The notes beneath the pieces are model-generated. The model worked only from the letters and a program-made list of their open reading frames with translations. It was not told where the DNA came from and ran no database searches. 64,000 bases of DNA, taken from contig NZ_JALKAH010000002.1 in the NCBI RefSeq assembly GCF_023015625.1, forward strand, positions 496,001 to 560,000, read 5' to 3'. Below are positions 7,754 to 16,273 of this stretch, one piece after another; position 1 is the first letter of the stretch, and each line of letters opens with the position of its first letter. The stretch is from Yoonia sp. F2084L (lineage in GTDB: Bacteria; Pseudomonadota; Alphaproteobacteria; Rhodobacterales; Rhodobacteraceae). The position numbers and the translations under genes are program-made.

Positions 7754-10159
7754 TTAGGTGCCGCGGGGTTTCGCCCGTAGCGTAGGGTCGGCCTGAGTCG
7801 GGTCCTCGGGCCAGGGATGACGCGGGTAGCGGCCCCGCATGTCACGCCGGACGTCAGCATAGGATGTGGCCCAAAACCCGACAATGTCCTGTGTCACCTG
7901 TACTGGCTTTTGTCCCGGCGATAGCAAGGTCACACGCAGCGGTGTACGCCCGACAACCGGGTGTTTGGTCACGCCAAACATTTCCTGCAGGCGCAGGGTG
8001 ATTTCTGGTGCCTCGCCCTCATAATCAATTGGGATCTTGCGGCCGAGAGGGGTCACGAAATGCGCAGGGGCCGCGCGATCCAACTGCTGTGATTGGTTCC
8101 AATCCAACATCGCGTGCAGGGCCGGCAAGATATCAAACCGTTTCCAATCCTCCGCACTGCGCACGCCCTCCAGATGCGGTGAGAGCCAAGTTTCCAAGTC
8201 ATCCATGAGGCTTGCGTCATCCATGCGCGGTAAGCCATCAACCAAAGCCACGCGCGCACGAAACCGCTGTGCTGCAGGCGAAGGTCGCAAGCCCAATTGC
8301 CGCACGCCCTCCAGCATTGCAGTCGTGACCGCCTCTGCCGGCGCATCAGACCATTGCCGATCGTCCAAGGCCAGTGTTCCAAAGCGTTCCTGCTGCCGGG
8401 TCAACACCCGGCGTTCCCGCTTGGACCATTCACAAGTATCGACCCATGCGATCTGATCGGCAAAGATTTCGCGCAATTCCCGTTCGGTAAGAGTTGCCGC
8501 CTGCCTGATCCGGGCCTCACGGGGGTCGCCATCCAGGTCGGTCGCCACGATCAACCGCGAACCGGCCATCGGGTCGACGGCATTCATAACTGCCCCTTTG
8601 CCGCCTGACAGAACATAGCGTGGATCATCGCCTTTGCGGCGCAGCCCGATGCGATCAGGGTAAGCAAGAGCGGCTTGTTGCCCAAGGCTTAGCAGTGGCC
8701 CGTCACTCAGGCCTTTGGCCAGACGGGGCACTTCTGTCTTGATCTGTGCAATGGCCGCATGATGCCTTTCGCCGGGGCCTTCATAGCGACCTCGAAGCGC
8801 CGCAATGCGTAAGCTCAAATCAACCGGTGCGCCGCGCAGCGGATCGCGTGCGGACAAGAGTGCGGCCAATGGTGCTGCACTTTTGCCCGCCGTTTGCAAC
8901 ATATGGGCCAGTCGTGGGTGCAAGGGCAGGGCGGCCAAGGCGCGCCCGTGTGATGTGATGTGCCCTTCCGCATCCAATGCTCCCAAACCGTGCAGCAGGG
9001 CTCGCGCTTCGACTAATGCGCCAGTCGGGGGTGGTGTCAGAAACGCCAGATCATCGCTGCCCCACGTCGCTAACTCCAATGCAAGACCAGCCAGATCAGC
9101 AGCCTCAATTTCGGCGGGGGCAAAGGCGGGTAGCGCACCATGTTCGCCCTTGGTCCACAGGCAAAACGCATCCCCCGGCGCCACGCGACCTGCGCGGCCT
9201 GCGCGCTGGGTGGCTTCGGCTTTGCTGACCCTTTCGGTCACCAGCCGGGACATGCCAGAGCCGGGATCGAACCGCGCGCGCCTAGCGCAGCCCGCATCAA
9301 CGACGACGCGGATGTCCTCGATCGTCAGCGAGGTTTCAGCGATCGAGGTTGAAAGCACAATCTTGCGCCCTGATGCGACCGGGCTGATCGCCTTGCGTTG
9401 CTCGGCAAAGGACAAAGCGCCATAAAGGGGGCGGATGGTGCAGCCCTCAGGCAAACGGCCTTCTAGACTTGCCGCAGTCCGGCGAATTTCGCCCTCACCG
9501 GGCAGGAAGACCAAGACGCCGCCTGTGGTATTGCCGACAGCCTCCAGCACCAGATCAGCGGTCGCTTGTTCAAGCCGTTGGGTTTTTGGCAATGCGCGAT
9601 CAAGATAATGAGTTGTAACCGGATAGGATCGCCCCTCTGACGTCACCACCGGCGCGGCGTCCAGCATGGCCGCGACCGGTTCGGCATCAAGCGTTGCGGA
9701 CATTACCAGCACGATCAGATCGGGGCGCAGGACAGTACGGGCTTCCCATGCCAGCGCCAACCCCAGATCGGCATTGAGAGAACGTTCGTGGAATTCGTCA
9801 AAGATCACAGCACCCACGCCGGTCAGTTCAGGGTCTGACTGGATCATGCGGGTCAGAATGCCCTCGGTGACGACCTCAATCCGCTGTCCGGGTTTGTTGT
9901 CGCCACGCATGCGGTAGCCGACAGTCTGGCCCGGTTTTTCACCCAAACCTTCGGCCAACCGTTCTGCTGCGGCGCGGGCAGCAAGGCGGCGGGGTTCCAG
10001 CATGATGATTTTGCCTGTGGTCAGCCCCGCATCCAGCATAGCAAGCGGGACACGCGTTGTCTTGCCCGCACCCGGCGGGGCCTGCAGAACGGCGCGACGG
10101 TGATCGGCCAGGGCAGTCATCAAGGCAGGCAGAATTGGATCAATAGGCAAAGCGGTCAT
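7754..10159 (-). CDS. hrpB: ATP-dependent helicase HrpB
   Basis: An 801-residue DEAH-type RNA helicase. The P-loop APPGAGKTT is at about residues 27-35, the Walker B motif DEFHER at 121-126, then MSATLD (motif III) and ATQRAGRAGRVAPG (motif VI). The C-terminal half has the HrpB-specific region with WVDTCEWSKRERRV. Length is typical. The cellular role of HrpB is poorly defined. It ends 67 bases before the Nudix gene and begins 142 bases after rpmB, with a terminator and REP-like palindromes between them. Confidence 0.93.
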   Translation of the reverse strand: MTALPIDPILPALMTALADHRRAVLQAPPGAGKTTRVPLAMLDAGLTTGKIIMLEPRRLAARAAAERLAEGLGEKPGQTVGYRMRGDNKPGQRIEVVTEGILTRMIQSDPELTGVGAVIFDEFHERSLNADLGLALAWEARTVLRPDLIVLVMSATLDAEPVAAMLDAAPVVTSEGRSYPVTTHYLDRALPKTQRLEQATADLVLEAVGNTTGGVLVFLPGEGEIRRTAASLEGRLPEGCTIRPLYGALSFAEQRKAISPVASGRKIVLSTSIAETSLTIEDIRVVVDAGCARRARFDPGSGMSRLVTERVSKAEATQRAGRAGRVAPGDAFCLWTKGEHGALPAFAPAEIEAADLAGLALELATWGSDDLAFLTPPPTGALVEARALLHGLGALDAEGHITSHGRALAALPLHPRLAHMLQTAGKSAAPLAALLSARDPLRGAPVDLSLRIAALRGRYEGPGERHHAAIAQIKTEVPRLAKGLSDGPLLSLGQQAALAYPDRIGLRRKGDDPRYVLSGGKGAVMNAVDPMAGSRLIVATDLDGDPREARIRQAATLTERELREIFADQIAWVDTCEWSKRERRVLTRQQERFGTLALDDRQWSDAPAEAVTTAMLEGVRQLGLRPSPAAQRFRARVALVDGLPRMDDASLMDDLETWLSPHLEGVRSAEDWKRFDILPALHAMLDWNQSQQLDRAAPAHFVTPLGRKIPIDYEGEAPEITLRLQEMFGVTKHPVVGRTPLRVTLLSPGQKPVQVTQDIVGFWATSYADVRRDMRGRYPRHPWPEDPTQADPTLRAKPRGT

Positions 10160-10174
10160 AAGGCAGCTTTGCCA

Positions 10175-10233
10175 TAAGGTGGGTCAAGACACCACCTTAC
10201 GTAGGCGGCATGTAAGGTGGACATCTGTCCACC
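10175..10233. repeat. Pair of REP-like palindromes
   Basis: Two hairpin-forming units lie side by side: TAAGGTGG at 10175-10182 pairs with CCACCTTA at 10192-10199, and GGTGGACA at 10216-10223 pairs with TGTCCACC at 10226-10233. Both share the core AAGGTGG. They sit between rpmB and hrpB and look like intergenic palindromic repeats, of a different family from those at 19.8 and 20.4 kb. Confidence 0.5.
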
Positions 10234-10240
10234 CCCCGCC

Positions 10241-10277
10241 AACAAAAGGCCCGACCGCTTTGAAAGCGACCGGGCCT
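10241..10277 (-). terminator. Rho-independent terminator after rpmB
   Basis: Read on the minus strand, AGGCCCGGTCGCTTT pairs with a nearly complementary arm (two mismatched or wobble positions) and is followed by TTTTGTT. It lies 25 bases after the rpmB stop and should end that transcript before hrpB. Confidence 0.75.
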
Positions 10278-10301
10278 AAATCTTGCTGAACGGTGGATTG
10301 C

Positions 10302-10586
10302 TTAAGCAGCAGTTGCCTTGGCAATCTCTTTCTTGACCTTCAATGCATCGTCAGAAAGCTCAGCTTCCTTGGCTTTGGCCATGAACGCATCCAGACCACC
10401 GCGGTGATCAACAGTGCGTAGGGCAGCATTGGAAATTTTGAATTTGAAAGACCGGCCCAGCACGTCGGACATTAATGTCACGTCCTGCAGGTTTGGCAAA
10501 AAGCGGCGGCGGGTGCGGTTTTTGGCGTGGCTGACATTGTTGCCAGACATTGGGCCTTTTCCAGTCAGTTCGCAACGGCGTGACAT
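10302..10586 (-). CDS. rpmB: Large ribosomal subunit protein bL28
   Basis: Structural protein of the 50S subunit, 94 residues. It opens [20 protein letters not shown] and continues with the basic stretch NRTRRRF, both characteristic of bL28. The frame extends upstream to 10634, but the ATG at 10586 is the family start and gives the usual alphaproteobacterial length. It is a single-gene unit with its own terminator. Confidence 0.95.
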   Translation of the reverse strand: MSRRCELTGKGPMSGNNVSHAKNRTRRRFLPNLQDVTLMSDVLGRSFKFKISNAALRTVDHRGGLDAFMAKAKEAELSDDALKVKKEIAKATAA

Positions 10587-10743
10587 GGGCGTTTTCCTTG
10601 TCTTTTGGACGTCAGCCACCCGGTGATGGCACATCCGTTTGATACGGGGTTAAAACCCCGCATCCGCAGGGTCATGAATAAGATCAGCGCGAGATAGGCG
10701 GATTCCTTGATCCCGTCAACCCGGTTTGCCTCTGCCACACCGA

Positions 10744-11391
10744 TCATTTTGCCCAAACAAGTGGTGTGGGCAAGTCTGCCGCAGCGTAATCAATACGAAG
10801 CACTCTGCGGGTCGTTGGCATAGCGGCAGGGAATGAACGGTGCAGTGTCAGCATGTTCAAAACCAGAATGTCGCAGCGCTGCGCCGTGCAAATGTGATGC
10901 GCATAGGAGTTGGCAACGGTCTCTGCGTCTTCGGCAGGCACGCGGCCCGCATTTTGGCTGCCAGCGGCGATCTCCATTGCGCCGGTTTCTGCCCCGCTGT
11001 CATCAAGGTGGACGCGAACAAACAACATGTGCTTGAGAAGCGAAATTGGTGGTTCGCAATGCCAGACACCGTGTTTGCGGGACCAATTGTGGAAGCCAGA
11101 CACATCATGCTTTGCATCGACCGCGATGACCCGGTCTTGATGCCAAGGCAGCACCCAGTTCGTTTCGGGCGTCTTGTCAAAGGCGATTAGTCGCACTGGC
11201 ACCATGTCGCGATCAAGATTTTGAATGAGACGGGTCACAGGTGAAAGCGCGTCAGTGGCAGACTGATCAAGCGGGATGCGCACACCTGGCCTTTGTCTAT
11301 TTGTGCCGAGTTTGTCCAACGCGGCGAGGTCTTGGCGATCTACCGCGCCGCGCAGCCACGCCATGCCATCGCCAGAGTTGCCCTGATCCAC
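10744..11391 (-). CDS. Phytanoyl-CoA dioxygenase (PhyH) family protein
   Basis: A 215-residue Fe(II)/2-oxoglutarate-dependent oxygenase. The HxD iron ligands are visible in LPWHQDRVIAV, the distal histidine in LTLHRS, and the 2-oxoglutarate-binding arginine in the following RRVLRIDYA. The block HLDDSGAETGAMEIAAGS is typical of PhyH proteins. The start used is a GTG one base after the meaB stop, which suggests coupling; an ATG at 11364 is an alternative. The substrate is unknown; linkage to meaB is positional only. Confidence 0.75.
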   Translation of the reverse strand: MDQGNSGDGMAWLRGAVDRQDLAALDKLGTNRQRPGVRIPLDQSATDALSPVTRLIQNLDRDMVPVRLIAFDKTPETNWVLPWHQDRVIAVDAKHDVSGFHNWSRKHGVWHCEPPISLLKHMLFVRVHLDDSGAETGAMEIAAGSQNAGRVPAEDAETVANSYAHHICTAQRCDILVLNMLTLHRSFPAAMPTTRRVLRIDYAAADLPTPLVWAK

Positions 11392-11392
11392 C

Positions 11393-12388
11393 CTACGCCA
11401 ACCGATCCCGCAAAGGTCCCAGCACCTGCGCTGCCGCTGCCGCAGAGGTCACGCGGCCTGTTTTCACGTCTTCTTGGGCTGCCCTCATCCGTTCTGCTGT
11501 TTGTGGGTCTTCCAACAGGAGTGCCAGCAACCCGTTACGGACATCTTGCGCGAACCAATAGCTTGCCTGCGCCTCGCGGTTCGCGTTCCAGATGCCGTTT
11601 TTGTGCCGCCAATCGGTTAGCGTCATCATCTCGTCCCAAGCGCTTTGCAAACCCTCTACCTCAAGTGCCGAGATGGTCATCGCCTTGGGAAACCCATCAG
11701 GATCTTGCGCCCGTTTGCGCAGCAAGCGCAAGGCACCCGCATAATCCGCACAGGTCCGGGTCGCTTGCGGTTTCAGATCACCATCGGCCTTGTTCACCAA
11801 GATCAAGTCGGCCATCTCCATGATGCCACGCTTGACACCTTGCAGCTCATCCCCGCCCGCAGGGGCCAGCAAAAGCACAAAGAGGTCCGCCATTTGCGCG
11901 ACCACGGTTTCGGACTGGCCTACGCCTACGGTCTCAATCAATACCACATCAAAGCCCGCCGCCTCGCAAAGCGCCACAGCCTCGCGCGAACGTCGTGCCA
12001 CGCCGCCCAGTTGCGTTTGACTGGGTGAGGGCCGGATGAAGGCATTGGGATCGCGCGCTAAGTAATCCATCCGGGTTTTGTCACCCAGAATTGAGCCTCC
12101 AGAGCGGGCCGATGACGGATCAACCGCCAGCACGGCGACACGTTTGCCCAAGCCGGTCAGCATCAGACCAAAGCTTTCAATGAAGGTGGACTTGCCGACA
12201 CCGGGCGTGCCCGACAGACCTATGCGCAAAGCCTGTTTGTCTGTTCCAAGCCTGTCCAGCAGCGCCAGCGCATCGTCGCGATGATCTGCGCGCCCGCTTT
12301 CAACCAGCGTGATCGCGCGCGCCAAAGCCCGGCGATCGCCTGCTTGTACACCTTCGGCCAGTGTCGCGATATCTGTGGTCTTGCTCAT
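11393..12388 (-). CDS. meaB: Methylmalonyl-CoA mutase-associated GTPase MeaB
   Basis: A 331-residue P-loop GTPase of the MeaB/ArgK family, a chaperone that protects and reloads the cobalamin enzyme methylmalonyl-CoA mutase. The P-loop GTPGVGKS is at residues 60-67, with VDPSSARSGGSILGDKTRM and VLIETVGVGQSE further on, both hallmarks of the family. The mutase gene is not in the window. prpE at 25.2 kb supplies propionyl-CoA, the upstream part of the same pathway. It is followed directly by the PhyH-type gene. Confidence 0.93.
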   Translation of the reverse strand: MSKTTDIATLAEGVQAGDRRALARAITLVESGRADHRDDALALLDRLGTDKQALRIGLSGTPGVGKSTFIESFGLMLTGLGKRVAVLAVDPSSARSGGSILGDKTRMDYLARDPNAFIRPSPSQTQLGGVARRSREAVALCEAAGFDVVLIETVGVGQSETVVAQMADLFVLLLAPAGGDELQGVKRGIMEMADLILVNKADGDLKPQATRTCADYAGALRLLRKRAQDPDGFPKAMTISALEVEGLQSAWDEMMTLTDWRHKNGIWNANREAQASYWFAQDVRNGLLALLLEDPQTAERMRAAQEDVKTGRVTSAAAAAQVLGPLRDRLA

Positions 12389-12427
12389 GGCACCCTTCTT
12401 ATCGGGCGACAGCCAAAGGTCCAGCCC

Positions 12428-13099
12428 CTAGCATAGCGTGGCGACCCATGCTGGCACGACCTTGGTTGCGGGGCCAAACAGGTGATCATCGAAGGCATTT
12501 GCGCGAGCGGAAGGCTCCAGATTGATCTCAAGCGTCTGTCCTTTGGCCAGTTCCACAAGACCAGCCGCAGGATAAACCTCAGCCGAAGTGCCAATGGCGA
12601 CAAAGAGGTCGGCCGTCCCCACTGCGTCCATGATCGTATCCATCGCGTAAGGCACTTCGCCAAACCAGACGATGTCGGGGCGAGTCGCGGCTTGGCCGCA
12701 GGACGGGCAGGCATCAGCGGGGTCCATCTTTAAAGGTGCATCCCATCGGGCCGCGCAAACAGCGCAAAGGGCGCGCATCAGTTGGCCATGCATATGGATC
12801 ACATCCGGCGATCCCGCGCGAGCGTGCAGATCGTCGACATTCTGGGTAATCAGCGTCACCTCATGTGCGCTTTGGGCCAGTTGCGCCAGTGCAGTATGCG
12901 CGGCATTGGGCGTGGCCCCTGCACAATTAGCGCGGCGGGCATTGTAGAAATCGTGGACCAGTGCAGGATTGCGGGCAAAACCTTCGGGGGTTGCGACCTC
13001 GTTGAGGTCATAACGGGTCCACAACCCGTCTTTGTCGCGAAAGGTCCCAAGTCCGCTTTCGGCCGACACCCCGGCCCCTGTAAGGATCGCAATTTTCAT
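12428..13099 (-). CDS. cobB: Sir2-family NAD-dependent protein deacylase
   Basis: Removes acyl groups from protein lysines using NAD. From the ATG at 13099 the product has 223 residues. Motifs in order: GAGVSAESGLGTFR (NAD), TQNVDDLHARAG, catalytic His104 in IHMHG, and zinc cysteines C112, C115, C131 and C134. Y52 and R55 in FYNARR match the Tyr/Arg pair that lets class III sirtuins accept succinyl- or malonyl-lysine. The frame extends upstream to 13207, but those residues look unrelated to sirtuins and the M at 13099 starts the conserved core. No strong ribosome site is seen there. Confidence 0.92.
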   Translation of the reverse strand: MKIAILTGAGVSAESGLGTFRDKDGLWTRYDLNEVATPEGFARNPALVHDFYNARRANCAGATPNAAHTALAQLAQSAHEVTLITQNVDDLHARAGSPDVIHMHGQLMRALCAVCAARWDAPLKMDPADACPSCGQAATRPDIVWFGEVPYAMDTIMDAVGTADLFVAIGTSAEVYPAAGLVELAKGQTLEINLEPSARANAFDDHLFGPATKVVPAWVATLC

Positions 13100-13199
13100 G
13101 AGCGTCACTTTGACCGCGAAAGTGGCACCACAGCAAGCCAAAGTGGCGGGGCCCCGCAACATTTGGTAGCATGTCAGCAATTGAAGGGGAGGAAAGACC

Positions 13200-13631
13200 A
13201 TGACCAAAACACCTATCCATCTTTGGGTTGTCGGGGTTCTATCGCTATTGTGGAATGCAGGCGGGGCGGTTGATTACGTCATGACACGCACCAACGCGCC
13301 TGAATATCTGGCGGCGCAGCCCCCCGAACGGCTAACGATGTTGCAGGACGCGCCGATGTGGTTTGGGGTCACCTGGGCGCTGGGCGTGTGGTTTTCGGTC
13401 ATCGGATCACTGTTGCTGCTACTGCGGTCGCGGTTTGCGGGATCGGCTTTCGCGCTGTCGCTGCTCGGGTTGATTGGATCGTCGGTCTACACATACGGCA
13501 TCGCAGAAGGGGGCGGCATGGTGGCCGCCGCTGGACCCGCCGCGATTGCATTCACGGTTGCGATCCCGGTTATCCTGATCCTGCTTTGGATATATGCGCG
13601 GGCGATGACCAGACGCGGAGTGCTGCGCTGA
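13200..13631 (+). CDS. Four-helix membrane protein of unknown function
   Basis: A 143-residue protein with about four transmembrane helices (roughly residues 8-27, 58-78, 84-101 and 109-133). I recognise the general type, WxVGVLSLLWNAGGAxDYVMT, from alphaproteobacterial and gammaproteobacterial membrane proteins without assigned function. A strong ribosome site GGGGAGGAAAG precedes the ATG. The stop overlaps the start of the phosphatase gene as TGATG, so the two are translationally coupled. It is divergent from cobB across about 100 bases. Confidence 0.7.
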   Translation: MTKTPIHLWVVGVLSLLWNAGGAVDYVMTRTNAPEYLAAQPPERLTMLQDAPMWFGVTWALGVWFSVIGSLLLLLRSRFAGSAFALSLLGLIGSSVYTYGIAEGGGMVAAAGPAAIAFTVAIPVILILLWIYARAMTRRGVLR

Positions 13632-14059
13632 TGCGGATTGTCTTTGTCTGTCTTGGAAATATCTGCCGGTCGCCCGCTGCGGAAGGGGTAATGCGCAGCC
13701 TCGCGCCAGACCTGACGCTGGACAGTGCGGGCACTGGAGGCTGGCATGTGGGGGACGCGCCTTATGGGCCGATGCAAGAAGCTGCAGCGGCAAGGGATAT
13801 CGACTTCAGCAGCCTGCGCGCACGCCAGTTCAGCCGGGCTGACTTTGACACCTTCGACCTGATTGTCGCGATGGACCAACAAAACAAGGCAGATATCGAA
13901 AGGCTGCGGCCTGCGGGGAATACCACGCCTGTGCAGTTAATGGCGGATCAGGACGTCCCTGATCCCTATTACACGCGCGACTTCGAAGGGGCGCTGGACA
14001 TGATTGAGGTGGCGGCTAGACGTCTACTGGCTGACATATCTCGGACGCCAGATCGGTGA
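13631..14059 (+). CDS. Low molecular weight protein-tyrosine phosphatase
   Basis: A 142-residue cytoplasmic phosphatase. The catalytic loop CLGNICRSP (C7 nucleophile, R13) lies at the N-terminus and the general-acid motif DPYY begins at D111. The start overlaps the stop of the upstream membrane-protein gene (TGATG). The 3' end overlaps the convergent lipoprotein gene by 44 bases. The longer frame from 13358 is not used because the family core begins exactly at the ATG at 13631. Confidence 0.92.
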   Translation: MRIVFVCLGNICRSPAAEGVMRSLAPDLTLDSAGTGGWHVGDAPYGPMQEAAAARDIDFSSLRARQFSRADFDTFDLIVAMDQQNKADIERLRPAGNTTPVQLMADQDVPDPYYTRDFEGALDMIEVAARRLLADISRTPDR

Positions 14060-14339
14060 AGGACCTATAGCGGTCCCAGAACCGCTCATCCCCGCGACGG
14101 TCAGACTGGCGGGTGTCCTGCGCCAGTTGCGGGTTTTCAAAGAATGTGACAGCGCGGGCCTGATCACTGTTCGACAGGGTCTGGTTCGCGACTTGCTGAA
14201 TACACGAACACAGTGCTGGCGAGGCCGCACGGCGATCCGCGTCAATACAGGCACGGCTGATGTCACCTGTCGCGCCCCGGCTACCACCGCCACAGGCGGC
14301 AACTGATGCCAAAGCACCTGCCAATAGAAAATACCGCAT
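14016..14339 (-). CDS. Conserved Rhodobacterales lipoprotein
   Basis: A 107-residue protein starting at the ATG at 14339. The signal peptide MRYFLLAGALASVAAC ends in a lipobox with Cys16 as lipidation site, so it should be membrane-anchored in the periplasm. The mature part has a cysteine pair (CSCIQ) and the block SDRRGDERFWDRYRSF. I recall similar short roseobacter proteins labelled arginine transporter in databases; nothing in the sequence supports transport. The longer frame back to 14519 lacks a sensible signal peptide. Confidence 0.7.
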   Translation of the reverse strand: MRYFLLAGALASVAACGGGSRGATGDISRACIDADRRAASPALCSCIQQVANQTLSNSDQARAVTFFENPQLAQDTRQSDRRGDERFWDRYRSFTDLASEICQPVDV

Positions 14340-14535
14340 TCGCCTATCCTCTGCCCGACCTCCGGGTTTGTCCCGGATGATCCACGTTAGGTTATGCCCC
14401 ACGGGGAGAGTATGGCGGGGAGAGGGGGATGTTGCAATTAGACAAATGACTTTCTGCAAGCGTGGCAACCCTTGTCTTGAAATAAGAATGCCCAGATGGT
14501 GGTATAGACCAACATTCAACTAAGGATTGTTTTCA

Positions 14536-16125
14536 ATGCGATTTCTAGGCTTTGCTTTGCTGTTTGTTTTGCTACCAGTCTGTGTCATGTCGCAAAGTCG
14601 CGCGGATGATATTCGGGCATTTTCATATGATGGCAATTTCGAAGCGCTGGAGGCTGCTTTCGCGCAAGCGCACGAACAGTCGCTGACAGGTGAACTTGAG
14701 TTTGATGAACTGCGCGATCTTGTTTCGGCGATAGCAACAAGTCATCCGACCTTTTTTGAAACGATTAATCAATGGCTAGTTGCTTATCCTCAGTCGCCTT
14801 ATGCAAATGCGGTGCGCGCTTTTCAGTACAGAACGACCGGCTGGAACATACGCGGTAGCGGTCCCGCAAGACAAAAACCGCGCGATGCGCTGGCATTGTT
14901 TTCAGAGTATCAAAATGCTGCTGCCGAGCATGCCATGATAGCCTATCAAGCTGCGCCGGATTATGTGCCAGCAAGTGATGCAATTTTTAGATTGCAGCCC
15001 GCAACCAAAATGGTTCCGCGCCTTGCTTATCTTGTTGTGGTCGCGAAAGTCATGGAAACAACGCCAAATTTGGGATCCCTTGAACGCGCAGCAGGATTTG
15101 CCGAACCTGGTTGGGGCGGTCGTGGTCTGGAAGACGTAAGGCTGCTGTGTGAAACCCATGCTGAAAAAGTGCCTGACCCCGATTATGACGTCGATATCTG
15201 TGTCGTTCAACTGTCTTATGCCTCTGGGTGGCGGGGCGGAGAGCTTCCACGAATATGGCAAAACATTAGGGATCGAACGCATCCCTCAATCGCTTACGCT
15301 TGGGCCTACCGCGTTACCGCTGGCGCATATGAACGGCGCGCGGCACATGATATCGCGGTTGTTCAAGATTATCTGACAGGTGCGGGTCAGACTGACTACG
15401 AGGTTGCAGAACGGTTTATGCAATCATTTGATGTGCGTGGGCCGGAACCGCAACGGATTTTGACTGACTTGGCACAGCGGCTGATGGCCGAAGCCCGTAA
15501 AGAAATCGAGCATGACCCATTCAATCCGCAGCTTATTCGTGTCTTGTTGCGTGAGCCACGGGTGCTGCAAATGAACATAAATGAGCATTTGGACGAGTCC
15601 AGGAGTGATGCGTACCGTATTTTGCGGTCACGCTTAGCCGTGGCCCGTCCGTTTGATCCAGACATTTGGCTTAGCGTTGCCAGCAGTTATTCAAATGACA
15701 TCGAAGAAGTGCTTTCCAACCGCGCGATGCCGTATTTTCAGAATGCGCTCTACTACAGCGATTATGACGTCTATACTATTGAAAAAACACTATTTTACTT
15801 GATCGATCGCTTGGCTACTACGCATTATACCAGAAACCCCGGCGATCCGGATGTCCGGGTCGTCGACAGTATGCCCGCCGATCTCGTTTGCGAATTTGTG
15901 AGGTTAGACAGGATTGCGACGCATCAATGCCGTGGTGATGGCTTGGGGCCTGACAGGTGTATGGAAGTGATAAAAGAGTTTCGGCCCAATTATGAACGCT
16001 ATGTTTCAGAAGCTGCCGCGACAGGGCTTTGTTCTGCAGAGATAAGTCAGAGCATAGCGGATCTCAGACATCAACCTGCAACTATACTGCTGCAGCAACT
16101 TGCAAAGCCGTTGAATTGGGACTGA
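14536..16125 (+). CDS. Secreted protein of unknown function, possibly DUF4034-like
   Basis: A 529-residue exported protein. The ATG at 14536 has AAGGA nine bases upstream and begins a signal peptide (MRFLGFALLFVLLPVC, cleavage near SRADD). The mature chain is largely helical, in the manner of repeat proteins. The segment around YPQSPYANAVRAFQYRTTGW resembles the DUF4034 pattern in which a long helical protein senses or scaffolds, but I hold this loosely. The gene is visibly AT-richer than its neighbours. It stands alone before lepA, so context gives no clue. Confidence 0.6.
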   Translation: MRFLGFALLFVLLPVCVMSQSRADDIRAFSYDGNFEALEAAFAQAHEQSLTGELEFDELRDLVSAIATSHPTFFETINQWLVAYPQSPYANAVRAFQYRTTGWNIRGSGPARQKPRDALALFSEYQNAAAEHAMIAYQAAPDYVPASDAIFRLQPATKMVPRLAYLVVVAKVMETTPNLGSLERAAGFAEPGWGGRGLEDVRLLCETHAEKVPDPDYDVDICVVQLSYASGWRGGELPRIWQNIRDRTHPSIAYAWAYRVTAGAYERRAAHDIAVVQDYLTGAGQTDYEVAERFMQSFDVRGPEPQRILTDLAQRLMAEARKEIEHDPFNPQLIRVLLREPRVLQMNINEHLDESRSDAYRILRSRLAVARPFDPDIWLSVASSYSNDIEEVLSNRAMPYFQNALYYSDYDVYTIEKTLFYLIDRLATTHYTRNPGDPDVRVVDSMPADLVCEFVRLDRIATHQCRGDGLGPDRCMEVIKEFRPNYERYVSEAAATGLCSAEISQSIADLRHQPATILLQQLAKPLNWD

Positions 16126-16273
16126 GACAAGAGGTGTAAATCGAGGAAGGGTGAGGGCTGACGCCATGTAACGTGCGGAACGCCGCATCGATAGCCGGCC
16201 GCGTAACGTCGTACAGTTTTGCTGCCTCACCATCCCACTTGACCGCCCCTCAAAACCCCTACATATCCCTGCT

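Noticed and set aside
14016-14339. Arginine transporter label for the lipoprotein
   Set aside because: The protein is a 107-residue lipoprotein with no transport features; the label seems to be a propagated database name.
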